IMG/VR virus record: IMGVR_UViG_3300020020_000026
Location: 1-64,000 of that record
Direction: 5' to 3' (one strand)
DNA length: 64,000 nt
DNA from: a virus
The notes below the pieces were generated by a model. The model did not search any database. It was not told the origin of the DNA and saw only the letters and a list, made by a program, of their open reading frames with translations. Positions 45,365-54,418 of the stretch are shown piece after piece. Within the stretch, counting starts at the first letter, position 1. Each line of letters begins with the position of its first letter. The translations under genes were made by a program, and so were the position numbers.

Positions 45365-47782
45365 CTAGATGTTCTGATACAAATAATTGTCGGCGGTGTC
45401 GTAGGCGTTCGGCCCGCTCTGGGTGTTCTGACCGGCCTCTGATCTTTGCAGCGGCGTGTTCTGGAACAGCTTCGCGCGAGCCGATCCCTTTGGCTTGGCA
45501 GGCGCTCCAACATCCACCTTAACAGTACCGTCAGCCCTAACTGACGTTGTGTCCGAGAGAGCCTTGCGGTCGAGCGCCTCACGGTCCAGGTCGCCCGGCG
45601 TGAATGGCGCGGCTTCCGGCGGTCCCGTGGGAGCATCGCCCGGCGTAAAGACCGGAGCCTCCGGTATCCCGGCGACCTTGGATTCCTGCGCGGCCTTGCT
45701 TTGCGCGTAGCGCTTCGCGCCCTGCGGCGTGAGCTGGGTGTGAAGATGCTTGCCGGTCGCGTAGCCGACTGGATTGCGCACCTCATCTCTGAATTTGTAG
45801 TCCCGGCCCTCGACCATGCCGTGCCTCGCGAATATTTCGCGCTGCTTGGCCATCGCGGCATCGACCTGAGCCGTCGTCCTGGCCCGCGTGTCGAATGCCA
45901 GGGCCTTGGCATGGGCTGAATTCGGGTTTCTCTTTGTCAGCCTGTGATCTGGGCCGCGATAGCCGGATGTCGTCGTCATCCCGGCTTCCTGTACCTCGCC
46001 CATGATCGACTTCAGACCGGCAATCCGGTCCTTCATGCTGCCGGTGAATGGAGCCGAATCAGTTGGAGCTGAAGCTGCGCCACTAGGAGCTGGAGCCGCG
46101 CTCGGAGCCGTGCCGCCACTGCTGGGAGCTGGAGCCGCGCTCGGCGTGCCGCCGCCGCCGCTGGGAGCCGCAGTGTCGCCGCCGGTCGCCGGGGCCGCCG
46201 GTCCGCTCGGAGCTGCCGTTGTGCTGCCGCTGGAGGGTGGCTCGGACGACGGCGAAGAAGGAGCCGCAGTGCCGCCGCTGGTCGGAGCGCCGGTCGGAGC
46301 GCCGCCGGTCGGACTGCCTGCGCCGCTGCCGGTGCCTCCGCCACCAGGTGGCGAATAGCTGGCCTTCTGGACGCCGCCGCCCTGGCTTCCAGTCGAGCGA
46401 TCCTCCATCCGCTCGAAGTAGTTGTTCAGCCTGTCGAGCTGGCCGGTCAGCTTCTCGGTCTGCTCGGTGTTTTGTCCGGTCTCGTCAATCAGCTCGTCGG
46501 TCGTAAAGCTGGCGGGCTGAAGCAGAGGATTCGTCTCGCCGGGCGGCGTGTAGCTTTGCGGGGTCGCGCCCGGCATGTCTGGCTGGGTCGCATCACTGCT
46601 CTTCAAGGCTCCTAGCTTGTTGAGCCCTTGAATAACCGTGATGACCTGGCCAAGCAGCGGGATACCCTTCAGCAATTCAACGAGGTTGACCCCAAGCCCA
46701 GGGAGCTGTTCATCGATGTAGGTGATGCCCCTGCCGATAGCGCCGAAGAGATCATCCGCAAGCCTCAACGCCCCAAGCAACACCGGCAATCCAGCGGAGA
46801 GGGCCGAGAACGTGATGCCCTTCAACTTGAGACTTATTTCGCCCCAGATTTCCGAAACACGTTTACCAGACGCCGCGACCTCCGCCATCTCCCTGGCCTT
46901 CTCAGGGCTAACCGGCTTCAGCTCCAGCTCCATGCCTTCGCGCGTCTGGCCGAAATCTCCCCAGAATTGATTTGCGAGAGCCGCCGCTACGCTCTTGCCC
47001 CAACCGGCTTCCAGGGCTTGCTTCTCTAGCGCTTTGCCGTACTGCGCGATCATCTGCCGCGCCTTGGCGGGCTCGACGGCGGCTAGCTGGTTTACCCAGT
47101 TGGCATCGACGCCCTGGCTGATCAGCTTCTGACGGAGCTGCGAATTATTCTTGTACAAATCGAACTGCGCGGCCTGGATGCCCTGGAAACTTCGAGTGAT
47201 CAACTCGGCCGAATGCCCAAACGCCTTCGCCTGATCCTGTGCATACTTCAGCTCGGCAAAGCTCATGCCCAGCGTGCGCGCCGTCCTGCCAAGCTGGTCC
47301 ATCTCCTTGGCGAACTTGAACACCGATATGCCGTAGGCGACGGCGACCAGGCCGATAGCCGCAACGCCAATGGCAAGCCTGCCAAGGCCGACAACCGCAG
47401 CCTGCGAGACGCCGGGGATATTCTTCATCGACTCGCCAAGGCGGTTAACGCCTTCGGCTGCGTCCCACAGCCCCACCGCCAGCCTGGGCAAACCAGAGAG
47501 GCCTTGCTGGGCCGCGTTCCCCATCTGGGCCAGCGAACGGCCGGTGTCAGCAGCGTTGCGCGACAGGGCGCTCAGCTCTGTGCTGATCGTTCGCAGCCTG
47601 GGTCCAGCGGTCAGTGCTGCGTTACCCAGAGCGGTCGCGCTGGCGGTAGCCTGCGTAAAGCTGGTCGTCATCTGACCGGCGGTCTGGGTCAGGTTCACCA
47701 GCTCGGTGCGAATTTTCGCGAGCCCAGTGGACGCATTGTCCACCAGGTTTACTGTCAATCTTAGTTCTTCAAACTCAGCCAT
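45365..47782 (-). CDS. Tape measure protein 1 with peptidase M15-like C-terminus
   Basis: 805 residues. The N-terminal ~400 residues are a tape-measure type protein: ELRLTVNLVDNASTGLAKIRTELVNLTQTAG, then GLGRLAIGVAAIGLVAVAYGISVFKFAKEM (hydrophobic), and an all-helical middle. A long Pro/Ser/Ala/Gly-rich region (about 470-590) leads to a C-terminal domain with SGYRGPDHRLTKRNPNSAHAKALAFD (His-x6-Asp near 620-630) and HLHTQL (near 677), the zinc site of M15-type D,D/L,D-carboxypeptidases. Clearly paralogous with the next gene upstream. Confidence 0.8.
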   Translation of the reverse strand: MAEFEELRLTVNLVDNASTGLAKIRTELVNLTQTAGQMTTSFTQATASATALGNAALTAGPRLRTISTELSALSRNAADTGRSLAQMGNAAQQGLSGLPRLAVGLWDAAEGVNRLGESMKNIPGVSQAAVVGLGRLAIGVAAIGLVAVAYGISVFKFAKEMDQLGRTARTLGMSFAELKYAQDQAKAFGHSAELITRSFQGIQAAQFDLYKNNSQLRQKLISQGVDANWVNQLAAVEPAKARQMIAQYGKALEKQALEAGWGKSVAAALANQFWGDFGQTREGMELELKPVSPEKAREMAEVAASGKRVSEIWGEISLKLKGITFSALSAGLPVLLGALRLADDLFGAIGRGITYIDEQLPGLGVNLVELLKGIPLLGQVITVIQGLNKLGALKSSDATQPDMPGATPQSYTPPGETNPLLQPASFTTDELIDETGQNTEQTEKLTGQLDRLNNYFERMEDRSTGSQGGGVQKASYSPPGGGGTGSGAGSPTGGAPTGAPTSGGTAAPSSPSSEPPSSGSTTAAPSGPAAPATGGDTAAPSGGGGTPSAAPAPSSGGTAPSAAPAPSGAASAPTDSAPFTGSMKDRIAGLKSIMGEVQEAGMTTTSGYRGPDHRLTKRNPNSAHAKALAFDTRARTTAQVDAAMAKQREIFARHGMVEGRDYKFRDEVRNPVGYATGKHLHTQLTPQGAKRYAQSKAAQESKVAGIPEAPVFTPGDAPTGPPEAAPFTPGDLDREALDRKALSDTTSVRADGTVKVDVGAPAKPKGSARAKLFQNTPLQRSEAGQNTQSGPNAYDTADNYLYQNI

Positions 47783-50628
47783 CAGATTGACATCGCTTCC
47801 GGTTCAGCCACCTTCGTTGTTCTCGAAGTCTCGGTGTCCTTGAACGCACCACTGCCCTCGACCTCGACCTTAGTGCCAGTCGGCCCGGTAACCTCGGCCT
47901 TCAGCTTTCCTTTGACATCCGGCTTCTGCGAATCGGTGAGCGCGCTGCGGTCGAGTGTTGCGCGATCTGGCTCTTTCTTATTTGCAGCGACAGCGGCAGC
48001 GGCGGCGGCTGCGTCGGCGGCGGCGATCTCCTGCTCTCGCTTCTGTCTCCATGCAGCGGAGCCAGCGTAATCCAGATCGTTAAAACGCTCTTTGTTGATA
48101 TTGACGCCAACCCCACCTCGCTCGTAATTCGGGTCTCCCCTGCTGCCCTGGTCGGTGTGGCTTTTAATGACGTTGCTGCCGCCAACCGCTTGATCGACCA
48201 GCTTGTTCATAGCTGCAGCGTAGGCCGGGTCTTTCATCAGCTCTAGATGCTTAGCCAGGTGCCCGTGTTTAACCGGCCCATAGAAGCTCTCGGACGGGCT
48301 TCTTCCCAGTATCATCTCCCTAAGCGTTTTCGGCGGCAGACCTCTCTTCGCACGAGACTCGTTAACCATCTCAGTCCGGTTCATCAGGCTTTCAACAACG
48401 GCTGGACCAGCTCCGGGATTTTCGGCGCTGAGAATCGCACCCACCAATTTTCTGGTTTCCGGGTCTTCCAATTGCTTCTTAAATCCAGCGCGCTTCGCAG
48501 CCAGAAACGCCGCCCCACCACCGCCGCTGGGAGTAGTCGCAACGCCCTCGACCCTAGCGGGACCGGCCTTGTCACCCGTCGCGACGTTGCCTTCCGCCGC
48601 TCGCTTCGCGCGCACCTCCGCGACCGTCGCGTCGCTCGCGTAGCGCAAGTCCATTCCTTTGACGCTGCGCGGCTTGACGCCGTACTGGTCGGCAAACCAT
48701 GCGGTGTTCGTCTTCGGATCGTATGACCCCGGCACGATGGTCATGACGTGACCGCCGGTCTGGCCCTTGGGAGCGCGCCCGCTGTAGCTTGCGATCATGC
48801 TGCCGAAGGGACGGTTCGGATTGTTGATGTCCGCCGCCTTCTGCGCTTCACCCCAATCATTCCAGTTGGTGGCAACCTTGCTGTTCGCAGTCGGCGGCTT
48901 GAAGCCTGCCGACATCACGTACTTGGTGGCGACGATCCCGCAGGCCGGGCCACTCATCTTGTAGCCCTTGGTGTCGAACAGCTTCTTCAGCCCGGCGGTG
49001 TCACCCGCGCGACCCAGCCGCTCGACCTCCTTCATCGTCTCGGGATCGATGCCCTTGCCAGCCTGATCGACCATCCCCGCAGGACCACCAGGACCAGCGG
49101 GACCAGAGGAACCAACCCCATAGCCGCCCGTACTTGCGCCGCCGTAACCTCCTCCGCCGCCGTAGCCGCCGCCTGCGCTGGCACCAATGCCGCCTCCACC
49201 AGCGCCACCACCCGTGCCCTCCATGCGCTCAAAGAAAAGATTGAGCCTTTCGAGCTGACCGGTGTTCCTCTCGGTCTCGGTCGAATTGCGGTCGGTCTCC
49301 TCGCCCAGGGTGAAGCTGGCGCGCTGGAATAGCGGACGCCCTCCACCCTCATCGCCGCCGTCGTAGCTCTGTTTGCGCCAGAACGGTTGCTGGTTCGGGC
49401 GCGTGCGGTTCGGACGAGGCGCGGGTGCGGGCTCCGCGTCGCTCTTTTGACTACCGTACCGAGAGAGCCCGTCAAGCAAAGTGATTGCTGGGCCAAGGCC
49501 CGGCACCAGCTTCAGGATGTCAACGAAGTTGACCCCGATCTTTTTCAGGTGCGCATTGACCCAGCCGATGGCCTTTCCGATGCCGGTAATGATCGGATCG
49601 ATAAGTCTCAGCAACCCCAGCAAAGCCGGAAGACCGGCAGAGAGAGCCGAGAATGTCATCTTCTCCAGCTTGAGACTGATCTCGCCCCAGATAATGGAAA
49701 CCTCTTTGCTCTGGTCCTCGACCCTCTTGTACTCAGCCGCCTTCGCCGGATCGTCAGCCAGCTTGATCGCCAGCTCCATATCCTCGGCGTTCTGCCCGTA
49801 CTCCTGATAAAACTGGTTCATCAGGGCGGCGGCATTGCTTGCGCTCGCGCCCCTTGCCAGTGCCTGCTTCTCAAGCGCCTTGCCATAGCGCGCGATCATC
49901 TCGCGAGCCCTGGTCGGATCGGCCAGCATGAGCTGATTGATCCAGCCCGCATCAACGCCCTGCGCCAGCAACTTCGCCCGGAGCTGAGAATTGTTTTTGT
50001 AGAGGTCGAACTGCGCAGCCTGGATGCCTGCGTAGCTGCGGATAACGCCCTCGGCCGTGTAGCCGAATGAGGTCGCCTGATCTTGCGCGCTCTTCAATTG
50101 GGCAAAGCTGATGCCCAGGGAGCGCGCCGTTCGGCCAAGCTCGACCATCTCTCTTGAGAACCGGAAGACCGACACGCCGTAAGCCGCAATCGCAACGCCA
50201 ACAGCGGCGACGCCAAGAACAACACCGCCGATGGCGAGTACCGCAATCCGCGACGCTGGCACCAGCTCTCCCAGCGCAGAGCCCATGACTTGGACGCCCT
50301 GCGCCGCGTCATACAGGCCGACAGCCATCCGTGGCAGTCCGCCGATTCCGCGATTGACCGAAAGGGCCATCTGAGCCAGCGCCTGGCCGGTCTGGGCGGC
50401 GTGACGCTGCAGATCACGCATCGCCTGATTGGCGGTGCGAACGTGAGGTGCCGCGTTTAGCGCAGCGGTGCCAAAGTTGGTGACACCGCCAGACGCACTT
50501 CGCAGCCCTGTCGCCGCATTCGCCGCCGCTACACCCAGCCCGCCGATCTCACCGCGCAGTCTTGCAAGCCCCGCAGACGCGCTGTCTGCGAGGGTGACGG
50601 TAAGACGTAGTTCTTCAAACTCCGCCAT
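47782..50628 (-). CDS. Tape measure protein 2 with Cys-peptidase-like and glycosidase-like C-terminus
   Basis: 948 residues, N-terminal half homologous to tape measure 1 (MAEFEELRLTVTLADSASAGLARLRGEIGG...; FDLYKNNSQLRAKLLAQGVDAGWINQL). A Gly/Tyr-rich linker (about 480-530) leads to a papain-like segment with GPACGIVATKYVMSAGF (Cys near 562), GGHVMTIVPGSYD (His near 626) and WFADQYG. After it comes LVGAILSAENPGAGPAVVESLMNRTEMV (near 729), similar to wall hydrolases of the lytic-enzyme type. ATG overlaps the end of the frameshifted chaperone. The two-domain C-terminus is inferred. Confidence 0.75.
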   Translation of the reverse strand: MAEFEELRLTVTLADSASAGLARLRGEIGGLGVAAANAATGLRSASGGVTNFGTAALNAAPHVRTANQAMRDLQRHAAQTGQALAQMALSVNRGIGGLPRMAVGLYDAAQGVQVMGSALGELVPASRIAVLAIGGVVLGVAAVGVAIAAYGVSVFRFSREMVELGRTARSLGISFAQLKSAQDQATSFGYTAEGVIRSYAGIQAAQFDLYKNNSQLRAKLLAQGVDAGWINQLMLADPTRAREMIARYGKALEKQALARGASASNAAALMNQFYQEYGQNAEDMELAIKLADDPAKAAEYKRVEDQSKEVSIIWGEISLKLEKMTFSALSAGLPALLGLLRLIDPIITGIGKAIGWVNAHLKKIGVNFVDILKLVPGLGPAITLLDGLSRYGSQKSDAEPAPAPRPNRTRPNQQPFWRKQSYDGGDEGGGRPLFQRASFTLGEETDRNSTETERNTGQLERLNLFFERMEGTGGGAGGGGIGASAGGGYGGGGGYGGASTGGYGVGSSGPAGPGGPAGMVDQAGKGIDPETMKEVERLGRAGDTAGLKKLFDTKGYKMSGPACGIVATKYVMSAGFKPPTANSKVATNWNDWGEAQKAADINNPNRPFGSMIASYSGRAPKGQTGGHVMTIVPGSYDPKTNTAWFADQYGVKPRSVKGMDLRYASDATVAEVRAKRAAEGNVATGDKAGPARVEGVATTPSGGGGAAFLAAKRAGFKKQLEDPETRKLVGAILSAENPGAGPAVVESLMNRTEMVNESRAKRGLPPKTLREMILGRSPSESFYGPVKHGHLAKHLELMKDPAYAAAMNKLVDQAVGGSNVIKSHTDQGSRGDPNYERGGVGVNINKERFNDLDYAGSAAWRQKREQEIAAADAAAAAAAVAANKKEPDRATLDRSALTDSQKPDVKGKLKAEVTGPTGTKVEVEGSGAFKDTETSRTTKVAEPEAMSI

Positions 50629-50805
50629 CGTCCATCGTCGCGCGCTCGCGTTTCTTCTGATGCGCTAGTTCGATGGTGCGCTCCAGGTGGACGCGAACCT
50701 CCGATGCAGGCATCTCAAGAAAAACGACGGGCGAGATTTTGTAGAAGTCAGCGAGCCGATAGCAGTCGAGGACCGTAGTCCCTACCACGCTGTCGGGTCC
50801 GGGAT
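50615..50805 (-). CDS. -1 frameshift extension of the tail assembly chaperone
   Basis: In the -1 phase after the slippery T7 the frame reads YPGPDSVVGTTVLDCYRLADF, then YKISPVVFLEMPASEVRVHLERTIELAHQKKRERATMDDGGV and a stop at 50617-50615, inside the tape measure 2 start. The segment fills the otherwise empty gap between the chaperone and tape measure genes. This is the conserved arrangement of tail chaperones (lambda G/GT, P2 E/E'). Confidence 0.75.
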
Positions 50806-51207
50806 AAAAAAACCGCGTAACCGATAGGCGCAGCTATTCCAGTCCCGTGGGTCCATCGCCTCGATGAACGGAGGTAGAATGCCGGATAGCGCCGACATCA
50901 TCGTCGTCATCTTGCGCTCCAGGATGACAACGTCGCCGTCCTGGTTGACGTGACACGGATTGCCATAGCGGTTGATGTCGCCGCCGGTCGGCTCGCGGAA
51001 CGACAGCTCATGCACCGTCTCCGCACCCTGGCGGACGCCGCGATGCAACAGCTTCACCTTGACCGGCCAAAGGTCTTTCGGCTGCTCAAGAACTTCCGGC
51101 TCTTCCGGCATCGGAGGCAGTTGATGCACGGGCTCGGGCGCGGGCGTCTCGGGGAGAGGCTCGGCGCGTTGCTTGACGAACCCCTCCCGGTTGCTTGGCT
51201 TGTTCAT
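50782..51207 (-). CDS. Tail assembly chaperone (Mu gp41/P2 E type)
   Basis: 141 residues. After a disordered Pro/Glu-rich start, the core is WPVKVKLLHRGVRQGAETVHELSFREPTGGDINRYG, then VILERKMTTMMSALSGILPPFIEAMDPRDWNSCAYRLRGFF, as in tail assembly chaperones of Mu/P2-like phages. It binds the tape measure before tube assembly. Near its 3' end the slippery T7 allows a longer product (about 197 residues). Confidence 0.8.
   Translation of the reverse strand: MNKPSNREGFVKQRAEPLPETPAPEPVHQLPPMPEEPEVLEQPKDLWPVKVKLLHRGVRQGAETVHELSFREPTGGDINRYGNPCHVNQDGDVVILERKMTTMMSALSGILPPFIEAMDPRDWNSCAYRLRGFFIPDPTAW
50806..50812 (-). other. Slippery T7 for programmed -1 frameshift
   Basis: On the minus strand the codons GGT TTT TTT ATC allow slippage TTT TTT back by one base to TTT TTT TAT. 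It lies seven codons before the 0-frame stop and opens a 63-codon extension with no stop. Confidence 0.7.
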
Positions 51208-51231
51208 ACCCTCTCCTCTTGTCGAACGAAC

Positions 51232-51633
51232 TTATCGAGCGAATTGCTGGACCGGCGACACCGGGTTGTCGATGGCCATCTCCTCGCACCACAGGCCCTC
51301 CCAGCGCACGCGCACCTGGCCGTCGCGGGCGTTGGCTTCAAGCGCCGCCTTGCACGTTGCGCCAATCAGGCTGTACTGCCAACCGTTGGCGAGCTGCGCG
51401 ACGACGTTGACATCCGTGGCCCCGTCGAGGTCTTCGAGGGCGAGCCCCCGCGTTGTCGAGATGTCACCCTCGATGAAAGGCACCCTCGGCAACTCTTGAT
51501 AACCATGAACGCCATCCTGGCCAGCGAGCATCGTCCGCTCGACAGGCGAAGGGCTGACAGTGAAGTTGCCGCGCAGCGCCATCATCTGCGAGCCAACGTA
51601 CAGGTATGCAATACCCGCGAATCTCTGTGCGAT
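51232..51633 (-). CDS. Tail tube protein (Mu gpM-like), probable ATC start
   Basis: 133 residues. The leader is TAGGAGGCTACA then ATC GCA CAG AGA TTC GCG, with AGGAGG five bases before ATC and an in-frame TAG just before. The encoded N-terminus, (M)AQRFAGIAYLYVGSQMMALRGNFTVSPSPVERTMLAGQDGVHGYQELPRVPFIEG, is the conserved tail-tube start. The first ATG in frame (51585) would remove it. The tube forms the DNA channel inside the sheath. Confidence 0.75.
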   Translation of the reverse strand: MAQRFAGIAYLYVGSQMMALRGNFTVSPSPVERTMLAGQDGVHGYQELPRVPFIEGDISTTRGLALEDLDGATDVNVVAQLANGWQYSLIGATCKAALEANARDGQVRVRWEGLWCEEMAIDNPVSPVQQFAR

Positions 51634-51684
51634 TGTAGCCTCCTATTGTTTCGGAAGTGTCAGCGTAAGAAAGCGACGCGGGGA

Positions 51685-53253
51685 TTAACCCGCGCCACCG
51701 GCAGCAAGACGAACACCAGCTTCGCCGATGTCTCGGTCTACCCCACGGTCGTACTGGAGGCGGAACTGACTTAACACGGCAAACACACGTAATTGGTTAA
51801 TCAGGTCCGGTGGATAGAGGACGTTGACGCGATTTGGGTTGTTCGGATCGCGCTCGACAATCAGGTTGTTCTTGAACGCGCGGGTGTCCTCGACCAGCCC
51901 GTTGTACTCATCCATCCGGTATTCCGCGACCAGTTCGGCCTTGAGAATGCCCGGCGTGACGATGGCCTGGCCGGGGCCGAAGCGGGTGCCGTCGTTGGCC
52001 AGCTTGTGCCTCGGGAATTTCGAGGTGATCGCCTGACGCTGATTGCGCATCAAGCGGGCGAGCGTCGCCAGCGTTGTCACCAGCTCGTAGGCGTCGTCGC
52101 CCTGGCCGTACAGGTTGAGCTGGTAGGTCGTCGTTTCCCGAAGGATCATCGGGGCACCTTCGCTGCCCATCTCCTGGGTCGCGATGCCGTAGCCTGCGAG
52201 AGTGTTCAGCTCCTGCCGGTTAAAGCGTTCGTGCAGCGGCGGGGCCAGGATGCCGGTGAGCGCCAGCGTCTGCAGCGGGCGCGCGGGATCGTTGGTCAGG
52301 CCGCGAGCGGCCTTGGCTGTGTAGGCCGCCGTCCACTCGTAGACCGGCGACGGGGCATCCAGCTCGACGCCCATGATGGAGGTCACGCCGGAATTCCTGG
52401 TTTCGCCAAACGCGATCATGCTGGCGTAGTCGCCGCGCTTGGCCGAGAAGATGTGACCATAGAGCTGGCGCATCCAGCCCCAGCGGCCACTGTCACCGAA
52501 ACCGTACTCGGTTTCCCAGGCGTTCAGGCTGGTGCTGTCGGTGAACGGCAGAGCAACGTATTCGAAATTGCGTTCGCCAAGATTGGAGATCGCAGTATCG
52601 AAAACCGGCACGCTCGCGCCGCCTGACATCATGCCAAGGGTGGAATAGGCGACGGTGATACCCTTCGGAAGCTCTTCGCTGCCGATGCGGCCGTAGTGGC
52701 TGTCGCGCATATCGATGTCGTTGCCGGAAGTGCCCTTCCAATTGCACGTCAACGTGCAAACGGTCGGGCCACCCACCGATGTCACCGGCAGATCGAAGTC
52801 CTCGTTGATCGCGGCGGAGATCGCGACATGGATTTGGTTGACGGTGTCGGCCGCGCCGATGTTGACCGGCACATGGTGGCCGCCGATGTAGAGGTGGATG
52901 GTTCCCGCCTCATGGCCACCCGCGTCCGCCGTCACGGTAATCGTGCCCGTGGCTGGGGTGCCAGCGACAGGCTCCGCGACCGGAAGGCCCCAGACTTCGT
53001 GCGCGAAATTGTTGGCGAAGAACGCCTGGAACATCAGCGCCAGGTGCGAGCCCTGGCCAAACTGCTTGTTGGCCTGGGCCTGCGTGCCAATCGGAATCGG
53101 CACATTTGGCACGCCCACGCCATCGGCGGTCATGATGCCGACAAGCAGGGCGGGCTGGCGGATCGTCCAGATGCCAGCCTTGGATGGATCGACCTCCACC
53201 CAGTAGAGCGGCAATTTCCAGTTAGCGGGAATACCGGCGAAAGAGACGGGCAT
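51685..53253 (-). CDS. Tail sheath protein (Mu gpL-like)
   Basis: 522 residues, MPVSFAGIPANWKLPLYWVEVDPSKAG, VPIPIGTQAQANKQFGQGSHLALMFQAFFANNFAHEVWGLPVAEP and the C-terminal VLSQFRLQYDRGVDRDIGEAG fit Mu-type contractile sheaths. This gene is the best evidence that the phage is a myovirus. CAAGGAGAG precedes its ATG. Confidence 0.85.
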   Translation of the reverse strand: MPVSFAGIPANWKLPLYWVEVDPSKAGIWTIRQPALLVGIMTADGVGVPNVPIPIGTQAQANKQFGQGSHLALMFQAFFANNFAHEVWGLPVAEPVAGTPATGTITVTADAGGHEAGTIHLYIGGHHVPVNIGAADTVNQIHVAISAAINEDFDLPVTSVGGPTVCTLTCNWKGTSGNDIDMRDSHYGRIGSEELPKGITVAYSTLGMMSGGASVPVFDTAISNLGERNFEYVALPFTDSTSLNAWETEYGFGDSGRWGWMRQLYGHIFSAKRGDYASMIAFGETRNSGVTSIMGVELDAPSPVYEWTAAYTAKAARGLTNDPARPLQTLALTGILAPPLHERFNRQELNTLAGYGIATQEMGSEGAPMILRETTTYQLNLYGQGDDAYELVTTLATLARLMRNQRQAITSKFPRHKLANDGTRFGPGQAIVTPGILKAELVAEYRMDEYNGLVEDTRAFKNNLIVERDPNNPNRVNVLYPPDLINQLRVFAVLSQFRLQYDRGVDRDIGEAGVRLAAGGAG

Positions 53254-53301
53254 ATTGCTCTCCTTGTGTCAGTTGAAGCTGTCCACGGATTTAATGCGGG
53301 C

Positions 53302-53766
53302 CTAGGCAGCGCCCGGCGGCGGGGTCTGCGGCGACTGTGCAGGCTTGTTGCCGTTCTTCTGCCCAACCTCCCGCTGCTGTTCGGCCTTCTTCGGCTTGTT
53401 CGCTTCCGCCTGCTCGCGCGGGTTCAGGCTTTCATCGACGGGCTTCGACTGGGCTGTGCCCGGCCCTTCAGTGCGGACAGAGCCATCCCTGATGCGGCGG
53501 AACGTAAAGCTGTCGTTCGGCCACTCGACGGATTGATTCAGCTCGGCCTTGAAGCGGGTGCCGCTGGAGTGCCGCATCGTTGCGCGGACGGACTCGTTCG
53601 CAGCGAAGACCTTGAGCGTCTTCGGCGGCCCTTCGATCACACGCAGGCGTTTTTCGCGTGCCTCGCGGATCGCCTTGCGCGGGTTCTCAGCGGCCTTCTC
53701 TTGAGCCTGGTCCGGGGCGTTCTCGGCCACGGATGCGGGAGCTGGATTGTTTTTGGGGTCGGCCAT
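53302..53766 (-). CDS. Mu gp38-like protein (DUF2635 type)
   Basis: 154 residues from the ATG at 53766. The core is PKTLKVFAANESVRATMRHSSGTRFKAELNQSVEWPNDSFTFRRIRDGSV, similar to the small DUF2635 protein encoded just before the Mu sheath; both tails are disordered and charged. Overlaps the upstream gene by 80 bases in another frame. Role unknown. Confidence 0.6.
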   Translation of the reverse strand: MADPKNNPAPASVAENAPDQAQEKAAENPRKAIREAREKRLRVIEGPPKTLKVFAANESVRATMRHSSGTRFKAELNQSVEWPNDSFTFRRIRDGSVRTEGPGTAQSKPVDESLNPREQAEANKPKKAEQQREVGQKNGNKPAQSPQTPPPGAA

Positions 53767-54418
53767 GGCCTTCATCCTTCTGTGCTGATGGGTCAAATTC
53801 GTAGACAGTGGTGACGCGCTGCACTTCATCCGCTGGCGGCATGGTGCCGTCCGTCGCAAGCGGCACGACCTCCTCATGTATCAAGAGGAAGTCGTCCACG
53901 ATGATTGGCGTGTAGTCGGCTCGATATCGAAGCGTCTGCTCATACCGCAGCTCGCTCATCGGCGTTTCGTTGTTGAGCGGCGGATGATCCACGAACCGCC
54001 AGGAGCCGTTCCCCAATCCCTCGATCCGCACGTTGTCGGGGTTGCCGATGCCGCCCGGATAGGCGCGGGTGTCGATCATGTTCATCAGGTACTGGTCGCG
54101 CCAGAGCCGGTTCATGATCACCCAGTAGGCTTGATTGAGTTTCTCCTGGGTCGCCTCCGGGTCGTTGTTGACGATGACCACTGAGAACCCCAGCGTCAGG
54201 CTGTGAACGAACTCGATATCGCCATGGTTCGGGTCGCCGTCCGGTGCCATGTCCTCCTTGACGAGATAGAGAGCCAGAAGAGGAAGATGGTTCGTCATGG
54301 TCTGAAGCTGGCGGCTCTTGCGCACGGTGAAGCCGGAAAAGAACGGCGCGGTCACCAGCTTGTCCAACAGCATGTCGCGAATCACGTAGCCGTAGCTCTG
54401 CACCTCGGTGATGGTCAT
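53687..54418 (-). CDS. Tail terminator-like protein (Mu gp37-like)
   Basis: 243 residues. MTITEVQSYGYVIRDMLLDKLVTAPFFSGFTVRKSRQLQTMTNHLPLLALYLVKEDMAPDG...SLTLGFSVVIVNNDPEATQEKLNQAYWVIMNRLW is alpha/beta, as in tail-terminator and neck proteins. The last ~27 residues are basic and lie across the start of the next gene. Confidence 0.6.
   Translation of the reverse strand: MTITEVQSYGYVIRDMLLDKLVTAPFFSGFTVRKSRQLQTMTNHLPLLALYLVKEDMAPDGDPNHGDIEFVHSLTLGFSVVIVNNDPEATQEKLNQAYWVIMNRLWRDQYLMNMIDTRAYPGGIGNPDNVRIEGLGNGSWRFVDHPPLNNETPMSELRYEQTLRYRADYTPIIVDDFLLIHEEVVPLATDGTMPPADEVQRVTTVYEFDPSAQKDEGHGRPQKQSSSRIRGRERPGPGSREGR

Noticed and set aside
53302-53877. Frameshifted single gene formed by the two overlapping frames at 53.3-54.4 kb
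   Set aside because: Both frames have plausible separate starts and match separate Mu genes (37 and 38); there is no slippery heptamer at the overlap.
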